Origin: Blastopirellula sp.
GTDB lineage: Bacteria; Planctomycetota; Planctomycetia; Pirellulales; Pirellulaceae
Length of the DNA stretch: 47,252 bases
NCBI GenBank assembly: GCA_002733575.1
Contig: NVWB01000019.1
Coordinates: forward strand, 10,010-57,261
Direction of reading: 5' to 3'
A model generated the notes under the pieces. It saw only the letters and a program-made list of their open reading frames with translations. It ran no database searches and was not told the origin of the DNA. Below are positions 1 to 9,554 of this stretch, in pieces; position 1 is the first letter of the stretch, and each line of letters begins with the position of its first letter. The position numbers and the translations under genes were made by a program.

Positions 1-709
1 CTTTGGGTTCACCGTCTTTGGGTTCACCGTCTTTGGGTTTACCGTCTTTAGGTTCACCATCTTTGGGTTCGCCGTCTTTGGGTTCTTCGTCTTTGGGTTC
101 TTCGTTGGTTTTAATTTTGTCTGCGAGATCACCGGTTTCTTCGGTTAGGTCTTTTTGGTCTTTGGCGATTTTTTCTGCATCGTCGCCTCCTTCGGTGCGG
201 CCTTGGATGCTGCGTTGTTTGTTCTTTAGCTGACGAGCCTTTTTGATGTACGATTTAATCCGCTCTTGCTCAGACTTGTTTTGATCGTCGCGATTCTCGC
301 TTTGCAGCATTTTCAAGATGGCGAGTAGATTGACACTTACTTCGGTTTGGCCATCGGTCGCTCGCTTGAGCTTGCCATCGCCTAATAGCGTGACCAAGGT
401 TTCCATTTGGGTTGAGATCAGTTTTTCTTTACTGGCGCGAACCGCTTCGCGTAATAGTTCGGCCCTTTGCGGGTTATTGCTAGAGTCATCAATATCGGCC
501 ATGCGGAGCATCAGTTTCTCAAGACGCGTAAAGCCTTCGGTCAGTTGATTTTGACGTTCCGATAAAATCTCATCGGACGATTTTTTAACAGGCTCACTCG
601 GTTCTTGAGCCCCGGCAACATTAAGAGAGAAACCACCAGGCAATGCTAGAATGAGGCAGAGTCCCCCAATTAGCAATCGGTGAAATGCAGTTGCATTGAT
701 TCGGTTCAT
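1..709 (-). CDS. Secreted coiled-coil protein with EPKDG repeats (partial, runs off left edge)
   Basis: The reading frame starts at an ATG at 707-709 and stays open to the left edge, giving about 236 residues without a stop; the C-terminus lies outside the window. A Shine-Dalgarno AGGAG (complement of 717-721) sits 7 nt upstream, which fixes the start. Residues 1-33 form a signal peptide (hydrophobic LCLILALPGG core, then VAGAQ). The mature part is charged and helical, rich in K, E, Q and R, and suits a coiled coil. The last visible 35 residues are repeats of a five-residue EPKDG unit, encoded by 15-bp DNA repeats (about 1-100). It is the last visible gene of the MoxR cluster, 81 bp after the DUF4175-like gene. 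The family is not recognised; an envelope-located partner of the upstream membrane proteins is an inference from context. Confidence 0.8.
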   Translation of the reverse strand, partial: MNRINATAFHRLLIGGLCLILALPGGFSLNVAGAQEPSEPVKKSSDEILSERQNQLTEGFTRLEKLMLRMADIDDSSNNPQRAELLREAVRASKEKLISTQMETLVTLLGDGKLKRATDGQTEVSVNLLAILKMLQSENRDDQNKSEQERIKSYIKKARQLKNKQRSIQGRTEGGDDAEKIAKDQKDLTEETGDLADKIKTNEEPKDEEPKDGEPKDGEPKDGKPKDGEPKDGEPK

Positions 710-790
710 TGTTCGGCTCCTGAAAAACACGAATGAAATCCGCAGGGTAGTCTCTATTAGTCTATAAAAAATGGGTAATTAAAGCGATGT

Positions 791-3340
791 TCATTTTAGT
801 AGATCAAAAATTTGTTGTTTCCGCCGTTTATCTGTATCGTCACGTAGCTTGTCCTGATCTTCGAGTATTGCCCGTATTTGCTCAACTAATTCATTAAAAG
901 TCTCTAGATCAAGCATCTTCTCTAAAACGCCTTGCATGGCAAGCAAGATCTCATCAGTTTCGTCGATGGACTCTTGGGCAAGTACAACGGCCAGATCTTG
1001 ATCGTTATACTGCCTGGATAGCTCGCTAACTGTTTCCCGCAAGGCAGGGTGCATGGTTTCGGCAATTTGGCTAACTGGGGCAATAATGTGTTCTTCGAGC
1101 CGTTTCTTGCGTTCAACCGCATCAATGCGATTATTGATCAGTTCCAGGCGAATCTCTTCAAACCCGAATGAAACGCCGACGAGTTCTTCCTGAGCTTTCA
1201 AACTGGCTTGTGAAGTCCGTTGGATTCGCAGCAGTTGTAGCTCTAGCGCCTTTTGATATAGGTCTGCACCCAATTCTTGTTTGGTCTTTTGCGTTTCGCC
1301 TTCTGCTGCCTTGGGTGCTTCCGATGGTTCATACGAACTGGCGCCTAGTTTCAAGCGTTTACTCACAAGCAGAATTCGCACGAATTCATCTCGTAGTTGT
1401 TGGGTCTCTTGCAAAATTTGTTCAAAGCGGCGGCGGATACCCAGCTCGCGGGCATCCAGAATCGAGATCAGTTTTTCTTCCGAAACGATATCAAACTGGA
1501 AACGATTACTGGAACCAATGTTGGCGCCGCCGGTTAAATCGTGCAGGTCACTGGCTTTGAGCGCCAACGTGAGTTTATCGCCTACGTGCAGAGGAATCTT
1601 TTTGTTTTCTTTCAGGTCGATCTCCGATTCGTTATCGGTGGAAGCGGTCGCCTGTGAATTGAATTTTTCAGGATTGTAAAACTCGTTGAGATCAAACTCT
1701 GGATGTGCGGCAGGGTCGAAGCTCTCACCTTTTGGATCAAACGAGAGATCGGCCGCTCGGTAGTTTTCTGCGCGGGGGTCGAACAAGGTTTCAAAGTTGA
1801 GCTGACTCAATTCTTGTTTTTCGAACCGGCGTGTGTCGGTTCCGTTGACTTGGAACTCTAACCAATAATCGTCGACTTGGTAGTCATCGCTCACTCTGCC
1901 AGTCAGCGGGAACTGGGCGTTCACGGTAATCGAAGTGCCGATGCCTGCGAGTTTGAGATCGGCCTGGGGTGGATTGTCGGGCGTTGCCGAGATGAACACA
2001 CGGTAAGGATTTTCGCTATAGATACCATCGGCATCTAGCAAGGTAATTTCAAGCGAGATGTCGCCTTCAAGCGACTCGATTTCGATACTAAAGGTATCAC
2101 TTGGATTCTCGATATCGCGTATCTCTTCGGTTCTTTCACGCAAATTAAGAATATACAATTGAGCAATCGGCTTATTGGTTTTGCCTTGCAAGACAAACGA
2201 AGTCCCTACCGGTAATTGAAGTGAAGGAATTAATGTTTCTGTTCGATTCTCTAGCCCTGTGTAGCCAGGCATGGTGCAGTCGAGCGTGGCGCCAATGACC
2301 GTGGGCGTATCGACCACTTCGATATGGTAGCCACTCAGGCGATGATCATAACCAATCAAATCAAAATCAATGCTGGAGAGGATATTATTGAGCGGTTTGC
2401 GTTGCAGGCTGTATTGTTGATATTCGTCAGCGGAAGAGCCATCACGTTGCAAGTGTGCTCGTCCGCGGGCTCCGTCTGCTGTTTGGTAAACGAATTTACA
2501 ATCACGTGGAATCACTTGGTAATTGCGATAGGCTTGCACCAACAGACGCGGCGAACTGCCTTTGGCAACTTTGATCGTTTTGTTCTTAAAGAAAACCGTT
2601 TGTCGAATTTCTGTGTTGCCTGATTCTGCATCAGACGGGCCGCGGGGTCGAGTAATTTCGAGACCGACTAATTCAATTTTCGCTTTGCGTGGCCATGAGG
2701 TATCGGCCAGCCGATACAATCGATTGGACCAGATCGTGAACGACTCGTTATCAGCAACGGCAAATGCACCAATCGAGGACATCAGCAAGAGTGCTAGAAT
2801 GCAATTTCGCCACAGCGGAAACGGGTTGAATATCTGATTCAGATCAATGTTTTGAATCTCAAGCAGTGCCTGTTGCTGTGTTTTGGTCAGCATCTCTTCA
2901 TGAGAGACATCGCTTGCCAAGTCACTACCTGCTGCATCTTGCTTTCCGCTTAACGCTTGATGTGCGGCATCTTCAGGGTGTTCAACCGTGGTCATCAGGC
3001 TATCGTGAAAACTGCCAAACTTCCGCTCAATCAAAATTGCCATACTGCGATCATTCAGCCGAACGAAGGCTCGGCGTAAGACCCAGCGGGTAATGATCCA
3101 TAGCCCTACCAGAGCGATAATACCTAGAAGCACGATTCTCGCTTCCTTCGGCATTTCGTTGGAACCAAAGGTAACAGGCAAGTAATCGAGTGCCAGGCCG
3201 ACCCAAAAAGAGATGCCCAGCCAGACAATTGCCAAGGCAAAGCCTTCGACAATAACATAGCGACGGATTTTTGACCGCAACGATCCTAGCGCCTTTTGAA
3301 TAGGTCGAGGTAAGTCGTGTTGTCGGTCAGTTGAAGCCAT
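791..3340 (-). CDS. DUF4175-like membrane protein with C-terminal coiled coil
   Basis: An 849-residue protein. Two membrane spans lie at about 33-55 and 68-87, followed by a segment around 92-126 (LIERKFGSFHDSLMTTVEH) that resembles the start of DUF4175-type proteins, and a third span at about 178-196. The rest is probably periplasmic: beta-rich Ig-like sequence up to about 600, then a long charged helical region (about 640-849) with heptad-like leucines, probably coiled coil. There is no catalytic motif I recognise. It follows the VWA/amidotransferase gene by 83 bp in the same direction and belongs to the MoxR cluster. The start ATG (3338-3340) has only a weak A-rich upstream region. The DUF4175 assignment rests on architecture and neighbourhood, so it is tentative; the reading frame itself is solid. 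Confidence 0.85.
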   Translation of the reverse strand: MASTDRQHDLPRPIQKALGSLRSKIRRYVIVEGFALAIVWLGISFWVGLALDYLPVTFGSNEMPKEARIVLLGIIALVGLWIITRWVLRRAFVRLNDRSMAILIERKFGSFHDSLMTTVEHPEDAAHQALSGKQDAAGSDLASDVSHEEMLTKTQQQALLEIQNIDLNQIFNPFPLWRNCILALLLMSSIGAFAVADNESFTIWSNRLYRLADTSWPRKAKIELVGLEITRPRGPSDAESGNTEIRQTVFFKNKTIKVAKGSSPRLLVQAYRNYQVIPRDCKFVYQTADGARGRAHLQRDGSSADEYQQYSLQRKPLNNILSSIDFDLIGYDHRLSGYHIEVVDTPTVIGATLDCTMPGYTGLENRTETLIPSLQLPVGTSFVLQGKTNKPIAQLYILNLRERTEEIRDIENPSDTFSIEIESLEGDISLEITLLDADGIYSENPYRVFISATPDNPPQADLKLAGIGTSITVNAQFPLTGRVSDDYQVDDYWLEFQVNGTDTRRFEKQELSQLNFETLFDPRAENYRAADLSFDPKGESFDPAAHPEFDLNEFYNPEKFNSQATASTDNESEIDLKENKKIPLHVGDKLTLALKASDLHDLTGGANIGSSNRFQFDIVSEEKLISILDARELGIRRRFEQILQETQQLRDEFVRILLVSKRLKLGASSYEPSEAPKAAEGETQKTKQELGADLYQKALELQLLRIQRTSQASLKAQEELVGVSFGFEEIRLELINNRIDAVERKKRLEEHIIAPVSQIAETMHPALRETVSELSRQYNDQDLAVVLAQESIDETDEILLAMQGVLEKMLDLETFNELVEQIRAILEDQDKLRDDTDKRRKQQIFDLLK

Positions 3341-3423
3341 TGTTACTTTTTAATCGATAAGTAAATTAAAAGTTGTCAGTCGTTGTGTCGGAAATGTTGT
3401 CAGTAGTTATGTCGCAAATTAAG

Positions 3424-6204
3424 TTACGCAAGTTTTGAAAGCCGTCGAATTATCCATTCCAAAGACAATATGCCACAGATAATTCCTAGCAGCCAGGATC
3501 GTAACAAACGATCAAAATCTCTGTCTAATAAATCGGGCAACGAAGTGTAAACATTGTGCGGGGGCAGTGTTTCTGCGTTGGGTGAGTAAACCGCTGGCTG
3601 CGTTTGTTTGCCGAGTGCGGCATCGAGCCCAACGTAGTAATCAGCACCGGTGGTGTCGGCGATTAATTTCAGCCCTACATCGTCTCGCTGTGGGTTCTCA
3701 ATTTCCAAATCAGGCACACGCACACGTACTTCGCGTGTTAATAGTGAATCTTCACTGGTGCCTGAGAGCTGTAATTCTAGTCGGTAGTCGCCATCGATTA
3801 GCGTATTGAATTGTCCGCTATATTGGCCTTTACCACTTTGCTGAATTTGGCGGAGTTGAACATCGCTGCGAGAGCCATCAGGGCTAATCAGCGAGGCGTT
3901 CACCAGCGGTTCGTTCAGCGGATCGTATTGTTCATCGGTCAAATGGGCCCGCACTTCAATGGTTTCTCCCAGCAGTGCCCGATCTTTGTTGACCAGTAAA
4001 ACTCCACGCGAGGAATCTCGCAGCAAGCGTCCTTGTGAAACGTGGCGAATTAGTTTGGTGTAAAACTTTTCAAAGTGAGCATCATCTAAAGCACGGATTC
4101 TCCACATTTCGGCACTCGCCATGAAGAAGACACGGCCTGAACCATAAAAGTGCCCGGCCATGTAAATTGGGGATTCGTTGCTGTAAGTTGCGTCGGGATT
4201 TTCATAGCGGGCATAAACATTTCCGCCAGGTTTGACCCCTTTGACTGCGTAGTACCCATACACGCCTTCAAACTCTTCCCAAGTTGCTTTGCTTTGCTTC
4301 CCATCATCATCGAGCCATAAGAACTCTGACTGAAGTCCTTCAACGGTCATTGAAACCGGCCAAGCTTTTTCGTTGCCAAATCGACCAAGCCCTATCGAAG
4401 TTCCACGACTGTGGAAACTGACAGGGTACAAACCTTTGATCACATCAATGACCGGATCGCCACGCCGCAAGCTGGCCCACTCTGGTGTATTCACGGGGCC
4501 AGCGACCACGATTAATCCGCCAGATTTTTCCGCGACCCAGCGTTCGAGCAATTCGGCTTGTTCAAGCGAGAGTGCCGACCAATCGGGATCGAAGGCCACG
4601 ATACAGTCGTAGTTCTCAAACAAAGTGGCCGCATCTTCCGGGAACTCGAACAGCAACTTATCAGATTCTTGCGAGATACCGGGCTTGCCCGATTGTAGGT
4701 ACACATCAAGCTCGACATCTTTATCACGATAGAGTTGATTGCGCAGAAAACGGAATTCTCGCAAAGGTCCACCGGCAATCAGCAGCACACGATTCTTACG
4801 TTTTATGATGCGTACTTTGGCTTGTTTTTCGTTGTCTTTCTCGTTGTGATCGGATTGCGAATTCGGGAAGACTCGCAATTGATAGGAACGAAAGCCAATG
4901 ATCTCTGGCGTGACTTCAAACAGAACGGAAAGGACTTCGCCTGATTCGCCCAGTTGTACGCGACGCTCTTCTTCAATGGTCTCCTCAGTGAAATTGCCAT
5001 CGGCATCGGTTTGCCCGCCAGCGAGTTGCACACGAACGACTTCTTGAGACATACCGATGGCTTGGATATAGCCCGTGATGCGGAAGGCATCGCCAGGATA
5101 GACTCGCGGCGGGGCTTCAAGATCGACGACCCGGATATTGACCGGTTGGATGTCAGATCCTAACCCAATCGGGAAAACCCGGATTCCAGATTCCGCAGCA
5201 GCAAGTGCGGCTTCGTTGATGTTAATTCCCGCGTTGCTGACTCCATCGGTCAGCAGAATAATTCCAGCAATAGGGCCACCACGTTCGTTATTAACCATGC
5301 GAACCAGGGCATCGCCAATTCTGGTCTCTACGCCTCGCGGCAAGAGTTTATCGCTCCAATCGATGTCTTTGATGGCAGGCCCCGATGGACGGGTTTCTGC
5401 GGTTGGCTCTTCCGAAGCGACTTTCTGCTCCACCGAAGGAAGCTTCCCTTCGACTAGCGAGGTAATTGATAAATCAGGGTTTTGCAGATTAATTACCGCC
5501 GCGGTTACCATGCCGATAATTAGCAGCAAAGTACCAATCATGGAAATATAAGCGGCCGTTTCTTTGGCACCCAAGGCTCGGACAATCATCGCAATCAGAA
5601 ATCCAAGTACCGCCACGCCACAAATTCCAAGAGCAATTAAAAAGTATTGGCGAGTTTGAGTAAAACGTTCTTGTAGCGGAATCAAGGTCTCACTCTTTTG
5701 ACTGCTCATGTTCTTATTACCGGTTTTAGGGAAATCGGCAAGTTCCTGCGGCTGACCCGCTTCATCGAATCGATAGACTAACACCTGATGATACTTGGTG
5801 AGTTGTGTCAGCAACTCACCTTCGGTGAATCGTGATACGATCTGTTGGATACGCGAAACACCAGAGCTGCTGCCATCTTCGTTCGGATCTTGCAGGCCCA
5901 TGCTTTGGCTGGTGTCTACCATGACAATCACACGCGAGTTTTCAAGCACTTCACGCTCGGTCTTTTTTTCTAAACCCAGGAACACAAACAGCAAGGCAAC
6001 GAATGCAAGAATCCGCAAGCAGGTGAGTGAAATCCCGGTGGCCCTGGGAAGCTCTAAGGCATCTCGACGATAGCAATAGATGACATAGGCCAGAATGCCG
6101 ATCACAACAGCTGTAAACGCGGCCCAATGCCCCCACTGGGTCATCTCGGCGAGTCGTGAGAACTCGTAGGTGGTCGTGTTGTTCGAGGTCAATGAATCGC
6201 TCAT
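3424..6204 (-). CDS. VWA domain / glutamine-amidotransferase-like membrane protein of the MoxR cluster
   Basis: I place the start at 6204 (MSDSLTSN...) because that ATG overlaps the stop of the upstream BatA gene as ATGA (6201-6204), the signature of translational coupling; a longer frame back to 6333 would lie wholly inside the upstream gene. The product is 926 residues. Spans at about 27-45 and 57-78 precede a von Willebrand A domain with its MIDAS motif DTSQS at 97-101 and a later strand GIILLTDG near 314-321. Two more spans (about 187-209 and 219-239) lie inside the VWA domain, which is unusual. A Rossmann-like RVLLIAGGPLREFRFLRNQL segment begins an amidotransferase/ThuA-like region, as in related planctomycete proteins, and a last span is at the C-terminus. 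It probably acts in the envelope with the MoxR/BatA proteins; substrate unknown. Confidence 0.85.
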   Translation of the reverse strand: MSDSLTSNNTTTYEFSRLAEMTQWGHWAAFTAVVIGILAYVIYCYRRDALELPRATGISLTCLRILAFVALLFVFLGLEKKTEREVLENSRVIVMVDTSQSMGLQDPNEDGSSSGVSRIQQIVSRFTEGELLTQLTKYHQVLVYRFDEAGQPQELADFPKTGNKNMSSQKSETLIPLQERFTQTRQYFLIALGICGVAVLGFLIAMIVRALGAKETAAYISMIGTLLLIIGMVTAAVINLQNPDLSITSLVEGKLPSVEQKVASEEPTAETRPSGPAIKDIDWSDKLLPRGVETRIGDALVRMVNNERGGPIAGIILLTDGVSNAGININEAALAAAESGIRVFPIGLGSDIQPVNIRVVDLEAPPRVYPGDAFRITGYIQAIGMSQEVVRVQLAGGQTDADGNFTEETIEEERRVQLGESGEVLSVLFEVTPEIIGFRSYQLRVFPNSQSDHNEKDNEKQAKVRIIKRKNRVLLIAGGPLREFRFLRNQLYRDKDVELDVYLQSGKPGISQESDKLLFEFPEDAATLFENYDCIVAFDPDWSALSLEQAELLERWVAEKSGGLIVVAGPVNTPEWASLRRGDPVIDVIKGLYPVSFHSRGTSIGLGRFGNEKAWPVSMTVEGLQSEFLWLDDDGKQSKATWEEFEGVYGYYAVKGVKPGGNVYARYENPDATYSNESPIYMAGHFYGSGRVFFMASAEMWRIRALDDAHFEKFYTKLIRHVSQGRLLRDSSRGVLLVNKDRALLGETIEVRAHLTDEQYDPLNEPLVNASLISPDGSRSDVQLRQIQQSGKGQYSGQFNTLIDGDYRLELQLSGTSEDSLLTREVRVRVPDLEIENPQRDDVGLKLIADTTGADYYVGLDAALGKQTQPAVYSPNAETLPPHNVYTSLPDLLDRDFDRLLRSWLLGIICGILSLEWIIRRLSKLA

Positions 6205-8540
6205 TTGCGGGCTACTCCCAGGTTCGGTGGGTGGTAGCTGGTCAAGTAGGCAAGTGCCTGTTCCATTAGTAGCAGCACAAGGATTGCGTAGAGCAAATAG
6301 TCTTGCCAGTTCGTGCCATCTTCGGTCGACCAATCGTACTCAGATGAATCAACAGTGTGAAAGACAATTTTCGTAGAATCCAGTGTCGATTGTAGTTCCT
6401 TTTGTGAAACCACTTCCAAGTCGCTTTCACTGGTTTCAACATTCAGGGCATAGCGGCGAAGTTCTGGCGTGCCATCGGCTTTGGTCAGCCAAGCTTCATA
6501 CACCCCGGCTTGTCCTGTTAAGGATTCGCCAGTAATCGAACTAACGCCTTGTAGTTGTAGATTGGCCAGTGTTGGGTCTGCGACATTTGCTTGAAGTAAC
6601 GCCGGCAACTTAGGGTCATCAATTTTCAATGTGGCCATTCGATTGGCACCTGGGGCAAACAGCATCACATTATCACGATACCTGTCTTTCAAGACTTCGA
6701 TGTCAATTTCGGAGTCGACAAATCGCTCAGGCGTCGTGCGGAGGTTCTCGGTGATGTACGATTGAAGATCAAGGATAAAAACAATGAAGCTAGGGTTCAC
6801 AGCCCAGCTATTCCAGTCAGGGGCAATGGTTGACAGGCAAGTGATGCACCGGCCTTGCCCGATGGTTTGCTCTAGAATGAAAGGGCTGTTGTTGCGTAAC
6901 GAACCTAAAATTCTGGCACCAGAATCAGGAGCCGGTTTCCAGTCGGGTTCCACTTCAAAGTATTGGTAAACATTAATCTTTCGCAGGAACGGATTGTTTT
7001 GACCGGCGAAAATTCCGAACAATGGATGATCGATTGGATTGAAATCAGGGTCTTGGTTTCCAGCTTCATTTTCTGGCAAGGTCTTGTTCGATCCAATGGG
7101 AGCAGGAATCAACCCGCTTTCGTGCAAACCGTCCAGTGATTCAGGTGTTGAGTTTGAACCGAGAAAAATGGCCATACCTCGACCGGTTTCTAAGTAAGCT
7201 TTCAACTTATCGCGTGTCGCTTCGTCTAGTGCCGGGATGTCTAGCAAGTAGATCGATTGGTATTTCATTAAGGTTTCAAGCGAACTGTCTCGTAAGAAAG
7301 CGAGGGTTTCGGAATTCGATTGCAATCCGGTTTGCACCGAAACCGAGGGGCTAAACACGGAATCTAAATAGTAATGGTTCCGCCCTGCAAAGTTGCCATC
7401 AATCACCAAGACTTGCACCTGTGCCGGAACATCGAGCACGCGAAAACGTTGGTTGTCTAGTGAAACCGTGTCGTCAGGCAGTTGGGTTTCAATCAGGTGC
7501 TGGCCTGCATTGGGGAAGAATATCTGGGCACGTCGAGTAACTTCTTCGCCCGGCGGGATTTCTTCAAAGTAAACCGAAGGCTGCGGTTGAGCCAGACCAA
7601 TGTTTTTACCTGCGTAGGAAAAATCAAGCTCGGCGGTCTCTTGCAAATAAGTGGTCAGTTCAACCTGGATGTTGGTCGCCGGGCTGGACGAATAATTTTT
7701 CAGCGTGAGATTTATGAATGTCGGAACGCCGGCCGCCAAAGTTGCCGAATCTGGTTCCAAGCGAGTCACGGCCAAGTTGGGCTGTGTGCCGCGTGAACAA
7801 TCGACGAGATGAATCTCGACCGCCGTTTGTGCAATGGAATCGAGGCGTTGTTTAATTTCAGTCGGGCTACCCCAGTCTCTACGGCGGAAATCAGAAACGA
7901 TGTAAACTAGTACGCTTTCGTTCTCATCTTCTTCCTGCAGAAATTGATTCAACGTAGTTAAGGCCTGCTTGGGGCCAACAGATTGCTCCGAAGCCTCGAA
8001 TGTGCGGACGGTTTTTTCCAGTAGATCGGTAATGCTTGAATCAATCTCTTCGCTGAAAATATCTAAGTTGGGTGATATTGTTATGGTGCCTGCCGAATCG
8101 GTACTGCCCGAACGCGTGTATCGAAGCAACGAAAGAAGCTGCGGGGTATCTTTGCGTGAGGCTTCTTCGGCAATTTGTTCGATCACCAATTTGGCACGAT
8201 CAAACACTTCAATGCCGCCGGTGCGGTCGGACATCGAAAAACTGTCATCCAGCAGAATGTAGTGATGCGTTATGCTGCCGCCAAATAAGTTGGTCCATCG
8301 CTCGGAAGTGATCAATCCAGCGAACATGGCAACCAGCAAAGTGAACAAAGCCATTCGCGTAAACAGCAGCAACAGTTGTTTGAGCCAGACCCAGTGGCGG
8401 TGCTTTTTATGGCTTTTCAGCAGAAAATCCATCGCGGCCCACTTTACCCGTTGGTGACGCATCATGTTGATCAAATGGATCAACACAGGCACCAATGCCA
8501 GGAAAAAAGCTCCGGTTAATAATGGATAAACAAACTGCAT
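6201..8540 (-). CDS. BatA-type membrane protein with VWA domain
   Basis: A 779-residue protein opening with the classic BatA N-terminal region: span at about 5-25, the basic stretch HQRVKWAAMDFLLKSHKKHRH, and a second span at about 55-78. A von Willebrand A domain follows, with MIDAS residues D98-x-S100-x-S102. The large middle part is beta-rich (CARDB/Ig-like), then an amidotransferase-like Rossmann stretch VQVLVIDGNFAGRNHYY, and a C-terminal span (about 748-770). It lies 96 bp downstream of the DUF58 gene and overlaps the next gene by 4 bp. In other bacteria Bat proteins work with MoxR ATPases in envelope stress or assembly of envelope complexes; the specific role here is not known. No good ribosome-binding site is visible before the ATG at 8538-8540. 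Confidence 0.88.
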   Translation of the reverse strand: MQFVYPLLTGAFFLALVPVLIHLINMMRHQRVKWAAMDFLLKSHKKHRHWVWLKQLLLLFTRMALFTLLVAMFAGLITSERWTNLFGGSITHHYILLDDSFSMSDRTGGIEVFDRAKLVIEQIAEEASRKDTPQLLSLLRYTRSGSTDSAGTITISPNLDIFSEEIDSSITDLLEKTVRTFEASEQSVGPKQALTTLNQFLQEEDENESVLVYIVSDFRRRDWGSPTEIKQRLDSIAQTAVEIHLVDCSRGTQPNLAVTRLEPDSATLAAGVPTFINLTLKNYSSSPATNIQVELTTYLQETAELDFSYAGKNIGLAQPQPSVYFEEIPPGEEVTRRAQIFFPNAGQHLIETQLPDDTVSLDNQRFRVLDVPAQVQVLVIDGNFAGRNHYYLDSVFSPSVSVQTGLQSNSETLAFLRDSSLETLMKYQSIYLLDIPALDEATRDKLKAYLETGRGMAIFLGSNSTPESLDGLHESGLIPAPIGSNKTLPENEAGNQDPDFNPIDHPLFGIFAGQNNPFLRKINVYQYFEVEPDWKPAPDSGARILGSLRNNSPFILEQTIGQGRCITCLSTIAPDWNSWAVNPSFIVFILDLQSYITENLRTTPERFVDSEIDIEVLKDRYRDNVMLFAPGANRMATLKIDDPKLPALLQANVADPTLANLQLQGVSSITGESLTGQAGVYEAWLTKADGTPELRRYALNVETSESDLEVVSQKELQSTLDSTKIVFHTVDSSEYDWSTEDGTNWQDYLLYAILVLLLMEQALAYLTSYHPPNLGVARK

Positions 8541-8636
8541 AAAACGAAATTTCTAGTGGTTTAAAAAGGACAATTAATGTGTGCAATAAATTAAGTTACG
8601 GGGGTTTAGTTTATGAATGTTCCAGTTGCAAATGTG

Positions 8637-9554
8637 CTAGTTACGGTGGTGCATTCCTAGTCGGTTGTTTAAATAAGCGGCCAACACGGCATCCAAGGCG
8701 GCACTGGTTCTTACTAAGGCGTAGTCAACCGTGTTCCTGGCACAGCGTCGTTTGAGGTCACTGGTGAATTCGTTCACCGCTTCAAGGTAGCCCTCTCGTA
8801 AGGCGCGAGGATTACAGTTGAGGTGTTCAGGAAGTTCGAGCCCTTCAAAACGCGTTGGGCCGCTAAAAGGGAAATCGAGTTCATCATCGTCCATCACATG
8901 GAAAAATAATACATCGTGCCCTCGTTGGCGAAGCAGCTTAAACCCTTTCATGGTTTCGTCGATGTCACCAAACATGTCAGAGACAACAATCATCATGCCC
9001 CGTTTGGGATAGGTTTCTGCCACTTCACGACAGATTTTATAAAAGCTGGTTTTGTCTGCCGGGCGATTGTCGGCCATTGCTTTGACGACAGAGTGTATTT
9101 GATTTCGTTTGCTTAAAGTCGGTATTTTGTGTCGAATTTTGTCATCGTAAACCGCACAGCCAACCGCATCTTGTTGCTTGAGAATCAGATAAGCCAAACT
9201 GGCCGCAATGGTGCAGCCGTAGTCGTATTTGTTGAGTGGACCATTGCCGTATTGCATACTGGCCGAAGCATCGATCAACAACGTGCAACGCATGTTGGTA
9301 TCTTCTTCGTACTGTTTGATATAGTATTTGTCTTGCTTGGCCCAAACTTTCCAATCGACATGGCGCAGATCGTCCCCGGCAACATATTCTCGATGTTGTA
9401 AGAACTCGATCGATTGACCGAAGTAAGGACTGCGGTGCATGCCTGAAAGAAAACCTTCGACAATATGACGTGCCCTTAAATCCAGCCGTGCGATGCGTTT
9501 GATTGCCTCAGGATGCAAATATTTTTTGGAATCGGGCATCTTGGGTAAGCTCAT
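8637..9554 (-). CDS. DUF58 domain protein (MoxR partner)
   Basis: A 305-residue soluble protein with the full DUF58 pattern: [20 protein letters not shown] (about 54-73) followed by the integrin-like [14 protein letters not shown] (D95-A-S97-A-S99). DUF58 proteins are VWA-like partners encoded beside MoxR ATPases, and the pair is thought to work like a chaperone with substrate adaptors. The gene overlaps the end of the MoxR gene by 47 bp (9508-9554), so it is translated from the same message. An AAGGAAG lies only a few bases before the ATG at 9554; an in-frame ATG at 9539 is the alternative start. Length and motifs are normal for the family. Confidence 0.93.
   Translation of the reverse strand: MSLPKMPDSKKYLHPEAIKRIARLDLRARHIVEGFLSGMHRSPYFGQSIEFLQHREYVAGDDLRHVDWKVWAKQDKYYIKQYEEDTNMRCTLLIDASASMQYGNGPLNKYDYGCTIAASLAYLILKQQDAVGCAVYDDKIRHKIPTLSKRNQIHSVVKAMADNRPADKTSFYKICREVAETYPKRGMMIVVSDMFGDIDETMKGFKLLRQRGHDVLFFHVMDDDELDFPFSGPTRFEGLELPEHLNCNPRALREGYLEAVNEFTSDLKRRCARNTVDYALVRTSAALDAVLAAYLNNRLGMHHRN

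Noticed and set aside
3..233. Plus-strand frame reading GSPSLGSPSLG repeats
   Set aside because: It is the antisense reading of the EPKDG repeats of the minus-strand gene, which has a signal peptide and a proper ribosome-binding site.
6205..6333. N-terminal extension of the VWA/amidotransferase-like protein
   Set aside because: It lies inside the BatA gene; the ATGA overlap at 6201-6204 marks the natural start and the extension has no membrane or domain sense.
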